Positions 1 through 4,614 of a stretch of 5,820 nt of DNA are shown here, piece after piece. Within the stretch, counting starts at the first letter, position 1, and every line of letters starts with the position of its first letter. A program made the translations under genes and the position numbers. The stretch is from the NCBI GenBank assembly GCA_017443685.1, contig JAFSYD010000050.1:1-5820 (forward strand). The letters run 5' to 3'. The stretch is from Lachnospiraceae bacterium (GTDB lineage Bacteria; Bacillota; Clostridia; Lachnospirales; Lachnospiraceae). Below the pieces are notes generated by a model. It was not told where the DNA came from. It searched no databases and was given only the letters and a program-made list of their open reading frames with translations.

Positions 1-27
1 AAAAAGTGTCGCATTTACGTGCAATTG

Positions 28-36
28 TGCTATACT
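28..36 (+). promoter_or_regulatory. Extended -10 promoter for the acidic-tail membrane protein gene
   Basis: The sequence TGCTATACT matches the extended -10 pattern TGnTATAAT with one mismatch. No good -35 box is visible at the expected distance (the hexamer at 8-13 matches only about half of TTGACA), which is usual for extended -10 promoters. Transcription would start near base 43, giving an untranslated leader of about 30 bases before the ATG at 72. It also argues against the upstream ATG at base 6, which lies before the promoter. Confidence 0.6.
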
Positions 37-71
37 GTTTTAGTAATTTTCGTATTTTCAAAAGGGGGACT

Positions 72-434
72 ATGACGATGTTTTCAGGAAGGGAATTATT
101 GGAACGGCTGAATGCGGATGACCTCCGGGCACTGATCGATGCGGCAAGGATCAAAGGAGCGCTTGACGATCGTGTGGCTACGGTGGCAAGCATCATCAAA
201 AGGGAAGAGGTGAGTAAGACGAGAGACATTAAGAGGATCATTAAGGTGACGCTCGTTGTTATGGCAGTGGTTGCTTGCGTTTGCGGGATCGCATATGCGC
301 TGTACAAGTATTTCACGCCGGATTACGACGATGATTTTGATGATGAGTTTGACGATTTCGATGATGATTTCGACGATGCTTTTGACGACGAAGATGACGA
401 TGACAAGAAGGCCGACAAGGATAAGGCCGAGTAA
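72..434 (+). CDS. Small single-pass membrane protein with an acidic Asp/Phe-repeat C-terminal tail
   Basis: Hypothetical protein of 120 residues; I do not recognise a characterised family. The start at 72 is chosen because AAAGGGGG (61-67) sits just upstream and the promoter at 28-36 lies downstream of the earlier in-frame ATG at base 6; the ATG at 78 is a second possibility. Residues 1-57 are a charged, helical region (RELLERLNADDLRALIDAARIKG), ending in a basic patch (KTRDIKRIIK, about 49-58). One hydrophobic segment spans about 59-78. Residues 84-111 are almost entirely Asp with regularly spaced Phe, ending in a short Lys/Asp/Glu stretch. By the positive-inside rule the N-terminus should be cytoplasmic and the acidic tail outside, but this is inference. 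The tail could bind cations or basic partners. The gene stands alone between its own promoter and a terminator-like hairpin at 464-498. That it is a real gene is well supported; its function is unknown. Confidence 0.8.
   Translation: MTMFSGRELLERLNADDLRALIDAARIKGALDDRVATVASIIKREEVSKTRDIKRIIKVTLVVMAVVACVCGIAYALYKYFTPDYDDDFDDEFDDFDDDFDDAFDDEDDDDKKADKDKAE
321..404 (+). repeat. Imperfect GAY-rich in-frame repeat coding an acidic DDxF tail
   Basis: The segment is built from Asp codons (GAT/GAC) broken by Phe codons, with a loose 12-base unit of the form Asp-Asp-x-Phe: DDDF, DDEF, DDF, DDDF, DDAF, then DDEDDDD. One unit is shortened to nine bases, so the frame is kept. GAT and GAC alternate, so the copies are not identical at DNA level; this suggests protein-level selection or old duplications rather than a recent tandem expansion. 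Confidence 0.7.
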
Positions 435-463
435 GTTGTTGTGGTGCTTTAGATGCGAAGCAA

Positions 464-498
464 AAAGGGATCGGCGGCTGTCGGTCTCTTTATCTTTT
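464..498 (+). terminator. Rho-independent terminator-like hairpin after the acidic-tail gene
   Basis: Bases 464-475 pair with 480-491 as a 12-base stem (three G-U pairs) around the four-base loop GGCT. The stem is flanked by an A-run on the 5' side and followed by ATCTTTTG. It begins 29 bases after the stop at 434 and ends just before the ribosome binding site of the next reading frame at 513. The T-tract is interrupted by A and C, so termination may be partial. Confidence 0.6.
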
Positions 499-512
499 GA
501 AACGGGGATTGT

Positions 513-638
513 ATGGATGATCTTTGTGCGAAGCTGATCTTGTTTTCGGGTGTGGGTGAGGAGTCGATCCTGTTTCGGATGGCGGATATCTTCCGGGATT
601 TCCGACGGTTCGCAGGTGAACCCGTGGCGAATGGATAA
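513..638 (+). pseudogene. N-terminal fragment of a DUF815-family ATPase gene, ended by an in-frame stop
   Basis: A 41-residue open stretch begins at ATG 513 after GGGG at 504-507 and ends at TAA 636-638. Its sequence (MDDLCAKLILFSGVGEES and on through LFRMADIFRDF) resembles, from memory, the N-terminal end of Lachnospiraceae ATP-binding proteins of the DUF815 type, where a similar segment precedes the RIYxEIKRLLD region. The same reading frame continues open after the stop from 639 to 1127, so removing the one stop codon would join this fragment to the next piece. The stop lies in a poorly conserved, Gly/Ala-rich linker. Either a nonsense mutation, a sequencing or assembly error, or a short leader peptide could explain it; the family resemblance makes the leader peptide least likely. 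The terminator-like hairpin just upstream means the promoter for this gene is unclear. Confidence 0.55.
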
Positions 639-1025
639 GGCGACGGGACACATTCGCCGGGCACTTCCGATGTGTCGGCGGCGGCGGATGGATACGGCGC
701 GGCGAGTATGGGTGCTATAGATATTTCGAAGGATGGGCTGATCCGGCGGATCTACCGGGAGATCAAGAGGCTTCTTGATATTTCCACCGACTATGGTTTT
801 GACGGGAATCTATGGCAGAACTACCTGACTTATCTGCTGATCACGGATGAAAACTCATTTACCCTGACCGCGGAAGGCGTGGGTGCGGCAGACGGCAGCG
901 TGAACGTTTTCGCGAAAAATGATTTTGCTGTATTTATGCAGCTGATGCATTATGATTTTTCTCCGATCGAAAATGCGCTTGGTATCGATTGCTTTAAAAC
1001 GGTGACGGATTATCGCGCGATCGCG

Positions 1026-1031
1026 AAAAGG
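1026..1031 (+). other. Apparent -1 base indel site in the ATPase gene
   Basis: The run AAAAGG within 1026-1031 is where the N-terminal frame and the AAA-core frame meet. One extra G turns Lys-Arg-Asn-Gly-Cys into Lys-Arg-Glu-Arg-Met and joins the two frames with no change elsewhere. The 0-frame codons AAA AGG preceded by G do not fit the X XXY YYZ pattern of a programmed -1 site, and no strong downstream hairpin was noticed, so a deletion or sequence error is favoured over programmed frameshifting. Confidence 0.6.
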
Positions 1032-1036
1032 AACGG
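1028..1036 (+). promoter_or_regulatory. Internal ribosome binding site ahead of the AAA core
   Basis: AAGGA (1028-1032) lies four bases before the ATG at 1037. The same bases code the Lys-Arg-Glu-Arg stretch in the restored gene, so the match could be chance. It makes separate translation of the AAA core possible, including restart after ribosomes leave the upstream fragment. Confidence 0.4.
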
Positions 1037-1954
1037 ATGTATAACCGCAACGTTTCACAGAAGGTGCGCGCGCTGTCGCAGAAGCTGTCGGAGAGTGAGG
1101 ATGTGGATGCATTCTTTGAATACGTGACGGATTTTTACAGGGATTACGGGTTCGGGATGCTGGGGCTGAATAAGGCGTTTCGGATCAAAAGCGGCGGAGA
1201 CGGGGCGGTTGTCGTATATCCGATCAACAATATGGATGATGTGGCGCTCGAGGATCTGGTCGGCTATGAAGCGCAGAAGAAAAAGCTTATGGAGAATACC
1301 GAAGCCTTTTTGCGCGGATTGCCTGCGAACAACTGTCTCCTGTACGGCGACAGCGGGACCGGCAAATCCACCTGCATCAAGGCGATCATCAACCGTTACT
1401 ACGACAGGGGGCTTCGGATGATCGAAATCTATAAGCACCAGTTCAAGGATATCGGCAGTGTGATCGCGAAGGTGAAGAACCGCAATTACCGCTTCATCCT
1501 GTATATGGATGATCTTTCGTTCGAAGAGTTCGAGACCGAGTACAAATTCTTAAAAGCGGTGATCGAGGGCGGCGTCGAAAGCAAGCCCGACAATGTCTTA
1601 ATCTACGCGACGAGCAACCGGCGGCATCTGATCCGTGAGACCTATGCCGACCGCAGTGATATGGAGGTTTCGCCGGATATGCACAGGAGCGATACGATGC
1701 AGGAGAAGCTGTCGCTTGTGAACCGCTTCGGTGTGACGATCGCGTTCCACCGGCCGGATAAGAAGGAGTTTAACCGTATTGTATCCGAGCTTTTTGCACG
1801 GACGAAGCTTTGCGGGATGAGCGAGGAAGAGCTGCTTTCTGAAGCAAACAAATGGGAGCTTGCGCATGGAGGACTGTCGGGACGGACGGCGGCGCAGTTT
1901 GTGAATTACATATTCGCGAAGCTTCAGATGGCAAGTGCGGAGGAACAGGCTTAA
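1037..1954 (+). CDS. DUF815-family AAA ATPase, catalytic core (C-terminal part of a split gene)
   Basis: A 305-residue P-loop ATPase core of the AAA type found in DUF815 proteins; the substrate and cellular role of this family are not well established. Residues 1-60 are a helical lead-in. Walker A is GDSGTGKS at 104-111, Walker B is FILYMDDL at 153-160 with the acidic pair D158/D159, a sensor-1-like ATSN lies at 191-194 followed by RRHLIRE, and a sensor-2-like SGRTAAQF lies at 281-288. The spacing and order are complete, so the core looks able to bind and hydrolyse ATP. The protein is probably cytoplasmic; no membrane segment is seen. In the ancestral gene this core was joined to the N-terminal region coded at 513-1031. 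As it stands, ATG 1037 with AAGGA four bases upstream is the best start. The permease gene begins 28 bases downstream with no terminator seen, so the two may share a transcript. If the upstream breaks are sequence errors, this is simply the second half of one intact gene. Confidence 0.8.
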   Translation: MYNRNVSQKVRALSQKLSESEDVDAFFEYVTDFYRDYGFGMLGLNKAFRIKSGGDGAVVVYPINNMDDVALEDLVGYEAQKKKLMENTEAFLRGLPANNCLLYGDSGTGKSTCIKAIINRYYDRGLRMIEIYKHQFKDIGSVIAKVKNRNYRFILYMDDLSFEEFETEYKFLKAVIEGGVESKPDNVLIYATSNRRHLIRETYADRSDMEVSPDMHRSDTMQEKLSLVNRFGVTIAFHRPDKKEFNRIVSELFARTKLCGMSEEELLSEANKWELAHGGLSGRTAAQFVNYIFAKLQMASAEEQA

Positions 1955-1982
1955 CAGGAGTATTTAAAGAAGGGATTTACTA

Positions 1983-3188
1983 ATGAAGCTTAACAAAGAC
2001 ATTACCAAACAAAAATGGTTTGCCTACACAACGGCAACCTGTTCGGCGGTCCTGCTGTATCTGGTGCTGACGCACCTTACGTATTATCTTGGGATCGTTG
2101 GGAAGTTTTTTAAGATCATCGGGCCCATTGTGATCGGTCTGGTGATCGCGTATCTGCTTTCGCCGATCTGTGCTTTTTTTGAACGGCGTTTTGAAAAAGG
2201 CATCAAGCAGGAAAAGCTCAGGCGGACGGTTGCGGTCGTTGTGACCCTGCTTTTGGTACTGGCGGTGATCATTGTATTATTTGTTGCATTCGTTCCGCAG
2301 CTGGTCGGGAGCATCGCGTACCTGTTTTCCAATATGTACAATTACATCGTGGGCCTGGAAAGATGGGTAAAAGACATCAGCGACTTTGCCGAGAGTATGA
2401 ATATCAACGTCATAGACTTTTCGGGTAAGATCACGGAGTTCTTAAACGACATCTTAACGAAGCTTCCGGGAAAGATGGACAGCTTCGTATCGACCGGTAT
2501 CAAGGTTGGCATGTCTGTTTCGAACTTCCTGCTCGGCGTATTTATCGCGATCTATCTTCTGATGGATGAAAAGCGGATGACCACCGGAGTAAAACGGGTG
2601 CTGCGGGCAACGCTTTCAACGGAAAAATATCACCGCACCGCGGTGTTCTGGGCGAGATGTAATTCCATTATGCTGCGGTACTTGGGCCTCGATATATTGG
2701 ACGGCTTTGTAGTCGGCATTATCAATATGGTATTTATGCTGATCTTCCGTATGCCGTATGCGGTACTGGTGTCCGTGATCGTGGGTGTTACGAACCTTGC
2801 GCCGACCTTCGGGCCGATCATAGGAGGTGTTATCGGTGCCCTGATCTTAGTATTGGTAAATCCCGGGTACGCGTTTTTGTTTATTATTTTCACGATCGTT
2901 TTGCAGACGCTCGACGGATATATCATTAAGCCTAAGCTGTTCGGTTCCTCGCTCGGCGTACCGGCTGTGTGGATCTTAATATCCATCATTGTCGGGGGTA
3001 AGCTGTTTGGCGTGCTTGGCATTTTACTTGCGATCCCGTTTGCATCCATTATTAACTTCCTGTACGAAGATGTGATCGATGCCAAGATCGAAGAGAAGTG
3101 TCAGGAGCAGCGGGAAAAAGGAAAAGAGTTCCAGGAGAAACTGCTGGCTGAAGAGGCGCAAAAGCAACAGGAATCAGACGGCAGATAA
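1983..3188 (+). CDS. AI-2E family transporter (multi-pass membrane permease)
   Basis: A 401-residue integral membrane protein of the AI-2E/PerM type (Pfam AI-2E_transport). Members have been linked to autoinducer-2 export or to ion/H+ antiport, but the substrate of most, including this one, is unknown. Hydrophobic segments lie at about 18-36, 43-63, 84-107, 176-195, 238-256, 259-290, 296-312 and 327-360, which fits the usual eight-pass layout with a large soluble loop at about 108-175. The family signature GVTNLAPTFGPIIGG is at 268-282, followed by the typical KPKLFGSSLGVPAVW (316-330) and GVLGILLAIPF (343-353). The C-terminal tail (about 361-401) is strongly charged and predicted to be cytoplasmic and helical. 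The length is slightly above the usual 340-390. ATG 1983 follows AAGGG (1970-1974) at eight bases. The gene ends 3 bases from the stop of the opposing small gene. Confidence in the family is high; none is claimed for substrate. Confidence 0.92.
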   Translation: MKLNKDITKQKWFAYTTATCSAVLLYLVLTHLTYYLGIVGKFFKIIGPIVIGLVIAYLLSPICAFFERRFEKGIKQEKLRRTVAVVVTLLLVLAVIIVLFVAFVPQLVGSIAYLFSNMYNYIVGLERWVKDISDFAESMNINVIDFSGKITEFLNDILTKLPGKMDSFVSTGIKVGMSVSNFLLGVFIAIYLLMDEKRMTTGVKRVLRATLSTEKYHRTAVFWARCNSIMLRYLGLDILDGFVVGIINMVFMLIFRMPYAVLVSVIVGVTNLAPTFGPIIGGVIGALILVLVNPGYAFLFIIFTIVLQTLDGYIIKPKLFGSSLGVPAVWILISIIVGGKLFGVLGILLAIPFASIINFLYEDVIDAKIEEKCQEQREKGKEFQEKLLAEEAQKQQESDGR

Positions 3189-3191
3189 CGG

Positions 3192-3401
3192 TCAATCGCC
3201 TTTTTCTTCCGCGCGCTGACGGCGCCATTTGCCGAACCATACGGCCTGCGGATCCCAACCGTGGACATTGCAGGTGTGGCAGCAGAATACAGGCATGCCG
3301 ATGTTGCGCGTGAGCATTTCGTCGAGCTCCGCCTGCGTGATCGTGTATTCGCGTCCGCATCCCTGACAGATGCGTGTAACGTCATTCCGGTTCGATGCCA
3401 T
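3192..3401 (-). CDS. Small zinc-ribbon-like protein with two CxxC pairs
   Basis: A 69-residue protein with CQGC at residues 13-16 and CHTC at 41-44, 24 residues apart, the usual arrangement of a four-cysteine zinc ribbon; C40 next to the second pair is an extra cysteine. It ends in a basic, Trp-containing segment (WFGKWRRQRAEEKG) that could contact nucleic acid or protein. The layout resembles small clostridial trcl-type zinc-ribbon proteins, but I am not certain of the family and assign no function. The start is well supported: on the minus strand AAAGGAGA stands six to seven bases before the ATG. A plausible extended -10 (TGCTATGAT, minus strand) lies about 42 bases upstream. It converges on the permease gene with 3 bases between the stop codons, and diverges from the thrH-like gene. 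The ribosome binding site and cysteine pattern together make a chance reading frame unlikely. Confidence 0.75.
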   Translation of the reverse strand: MASNRNDVTRICQGCGREYTITQAELDEMLTRNIGMPVFCCHTCNVHGWDPQAVWFGKWRRQRAEEKGD

Positions 3402-3416
3402 ATTTGTCTCCTTTGC

Positions 3417-3447
3417 TTAACAGACGAATTATAATATTTTTTATCAT
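3417..3447 (+). promoter_or_regulatory. Possible promoter for the thrH-like gene cluster
   Basis: Two weak options exist. TTAACA (3417-3422) with TATCAT (3442-3447) matches the consensus well, but the 19-base spacing is long. A perfect TATAAT lies at 3430-3435, inside the palindrome ATTATAAT, without a good -35 box. Both overlap the divergent minus-strand promoter, so the two directions could compete or share a regulator. Confidence 0.35.
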
Positions 3448-3451
3448 AGCA
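3443..3451 (-). promoter_or_regulatory. Extended -10 promoter for the zinc-ribbon gene
   Basis: On the minus strand this reads TGCTATGAT, an extended -10 with one mismatch, within TTTGTGCTATGAT. It resembles the TTGTGCTATACT context of the promoter at 28-36. Transcription would begin near 3436, giving a leader of about 35 bases. No good -35 box is visible 16-18 bases upstream. Confidence 0.5.
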
Positions 3452-3482
3452 CAAATGCCAAGACCACGAAAGGATTATTTTT

Positions 3483-4085
3483 ATGGAAATCGTATGTTTG
3501 GATATGGAAGGTGTTTTGGTTCCCGAGATATGGATCGCGTTTGCCGAAAAATCCGGCATCCCGGAGCTTAAGAAAACGACACGGGACGAGCCGGATTACG
3601 ATAAGCTGATGAAGTACAGGATCAAAATATTAAAGGAACATGGGCTTGGGCTGCCCGAGATCCGTGAGGTGATCGAGCGGATCGAGCCGATGGAGGGCGC
3701 AAAGGATTTTCTTGACGAGCTTCGTGCGTTAACGCAGGTGATCATTTTAAGCGATACCTTCACACAGTTTGCGGGACCGTTAATGGCAAAGCTCGGCTAT
3801 CCGACCATTTTCTGCAATACCCTCGTTGTGGCGGATAACGGTGAGATTGTGGATTATAAGATGCGCTGCGAGCAGTCGAAGCTTTCCACGGTAAAGGCAC
3901 TGCAGTCGATCGGATATGATACGATCGCATCGGGTGACAGTTTTAATGACCTGGGGATGATCACGAATTCCAAGGCGGGATTTTTGTTTAAGAGCCCTGT
4001 GGCAATCCGCGAGCAGTATCCGGACATTCCGGCCTTCGAAGAATACGGGGAACTTTTGGCGGCGATACGGGCAGAGTTGACGTAA
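3483..4085 (+). CDS. thrH: ThrH: phosphoserine phosphatase / homoserine phosphotransferase (HAD superfamily)
   Basis: A 200-residue HAD-family enzyme, close in length and sequence to Pseudomonas ThrH as I recall it (about 205 residues), including the signature MEIxCLDxEGVLVPEIWIAFAEK at the N-terminus. ThrH is known to remove phosphate from phosphoserine and to transfer it to homoserine, linking serine and threonine synthesis; it acts in the cytoplasm. Motif I is CLDMEGVL with nucleophile D7 and E9 (the DxE form seen in ThrH). Motif II is ILSDTF with S90/D91. A lysine candidate for motif III is K133 or K138, and motif IV is GDSFND (151-156) with D152/D156. All catalytic positions appear present. 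ATG 3483 follows AAAGGA at eight bases. It is the first gene of a rightward cluster and is transcribed away from the zinc-ribbon gene. Family confidence is high; whether phosphatase or transferase activity matters in this organism cannot be told from sequence. Confidence 0.9.
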   Translation: MEIVCLDMEGVLVPEIWIAFAEKSGIPELKKTTRDEPDYDKLMKYRIKILKEHGLGLPEIREVIERIEPMEGAKDFLDELRALTQVIILSDTFTQFAGPLMAKLGYPTIFCNTLVVADNGEIVDYKMRCEQSKLSTVKALQSIGYDTIASGDSFNDLGMITNSKAGFLFKSPVAIREQYPDIPAFEEYGELLAAIRAELT

Positions 4086-4128
4086 TCTGTAACTTCATTC
4101 GGGGGGTATGCTTTAGGGGGAGAGTTTT

Positions 4129-4584
4129 ATGAAGCAGTCGAAGTATCTTTCCACGATCATAACGGTCATCGTTATGGTGTTCATCATTCTTTTTCTGGTG
4201 TGGGCGACAGTAATCCGGGATTATACGTTTTCCAATGTCGGAGGCAGGTGGCAGTTCGTAGCGCGGATCACGGTGCCTGTCCCTTCGGGGCTTACGGTGG
4301 ATACATCGGAAGAGGAGCGGCTGACGGTCAAGTGCAGCAATCTCGGTTCAAAGGTGCATTCTTATGAGTTTCAGATATCGCCTTTTAAGAACATGGCCTT
4401 TGCAAAGGTGTACGGAACGGCAGTGCCGCGACAGACGATCGCCGGCTTAAAAGGCGGGAAAAAGTATTACATCCGTGTACGGGCCGTGAAGCTGAACCCG
4501 TCCGGAAGACGCGTGCACGGATCGTGGTCGTCTGTGCATGTTGCGACGGCGAAAAAAAAGCAGGAAGAGAAGAAAAAGCGTTGA
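4129..4584 (+). CDS. Membrane-anchored fibronectin type III domain protein
   Basis: A 151-residue protein with a short basic N-terminus (KQSK), one hydrophobic segment at about 8-29, and an extracytoplasmic region; there is no clear signal peptidase site, so a signal anchor is likely. Residues from about 49 to 141 look like one fibronectin type III fold: ITVPVPSGLTVDTSEEERLTVKC, then YEFQIS, then the strongly typical GLKGGKKYYIRVRAVKLNPSGRRVHGSWSSVHVATAK, which I know from many Lachnospiraceae surface proteins where such domains are repeated. Here there is only one copy, and the tryptophan usual in the early strand is replaced (LTVKCS). The tail is Lys/Glu-rich (KKKQEEKKKR). The likely role is binding or spacing at the cell surface, but no ligand can be named. 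AGGGGGAGAG stands just upstream of ATG 4129. The gap to thrH is 43 bases and to the next gene 30 bases, with no terminator seen, so the three may be co-transcribed. Confidence 0.8.
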   Translation: MKQSKYLSTIITVIVMVFIILFLVWATVIRDYTFSNVGGRWQFVARITVPVPSGLTVDTSEEERLTVKCSNLGSKVHSYEFQISPFKNMAFAKVYGTAVPRQTIAGLKGGKKYYIRVRAVKLNPSGRRVHGSWSSVHVATAKKKQEEKKKR

Positions 4585-4614
4585 GACACGCGCAAAAAGG
4601 AAGGAAGTGTTACG

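Larger units (their letters stand above)
672..1127 (+). pseudogene. Middle fragment of the DUF815-family ATPase gene, frameshifted at about 1026-1031
   Basis: This frame is open from just after the TAA at 636-638 to the stop at 1125-1127; the nominal GTG at 672 and the ATG at 708 have no Shine-Dalgarno site. The real family sequence runs from about 720 to about 1031: RRIYREIKRLLDISTDYGF, NLWQNYLTYLLITDENSF and FAKNDFAVFMQLMHYDFSP, which I associate with the region ahead of the AAA domain in DUF815-type ATPases. Residues after AIAKR read as nonsense ([17 protein letters not shown]), while the next frame continues with family-like sequence from [10 protein letters not shown]. Adding one G after the AGG codon at 1029-1031 gives AKRERMYNRN, the expected continuation. 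With this repair and readthrough of the earlier stop, the whole gene (513-1954) would code for about 480 residues. This piece is unlikely to be translated by itself. Confidence 0.65.

Noticed and set aside
6..71. Upstream in-frame ATG at base 6 extending the acidic-tail protein by 22 residues
   Set aside because: It lies ahead of the extended -10 at 28-36 and has no ribosome binding site; ATG 72 has a purine-rich site directly upstream.
256..537. Plus-strand reading frame of 93 residues over the acidic tail
   Set aside because: It is the shifted reading of the Asp-rich repeat (Met/Ile/Thr-rich from GAT runs), runs through the terminator-like hairpin and lacks a ribosome binding site.
96..653. 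Minus-strand 185-residue reading frame
   Set aside because: It is antisense to the acidic-tail gene and the N-terminal ATPase fragment. Its Ile/Val-rich centre is just the reverse complement of Asp codons, and no start signal is seen.
1023..1034. Programmed -1 frameshift site in the ATPase gene
   Set aside because: The local codons (GCG AAA AGG AAC) do not form an X XXY YYZ slippery heptamer, no strong downstream structure was noticed, and a separate nonsense codon already interrupts the gene.
1055..1438. Minus-strand 127-residue reading frame
   Set aside because: It is antisense to the conserved AAA core including Walker A, with no ribosome binding site or family resemblance.
2630..3085. 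Minus-strand 151-residue reading frame within the permease
   Set aside because: It is antisense to the conserved transporter signature region; its Thr/Pro/Ile-rich composition is typical of a shadow frame.
3186..3230. Bidirectional terminator between the converging permease and zinc-ribbon genes
   Set aside because: A TTTTT run and GC-rich bases are present, but no convincing stem of adequate length could be drawn.
3101..3559. Longer minus-strand frame overlapping the zinc-ribbon gene
   Set aside because: It overlaps the ends of three supported genes in another frame. The 69-residue frame has the strong ribosome binding site and the cysteine pattern.
4077..4112. Promoter between thrH and the fibronectin III gene (TTGACG with TATGCT)
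   Set aside because: The -35-like box is good, but the only -10-like hexamer is about 24 bases away, too far for a functional pair.
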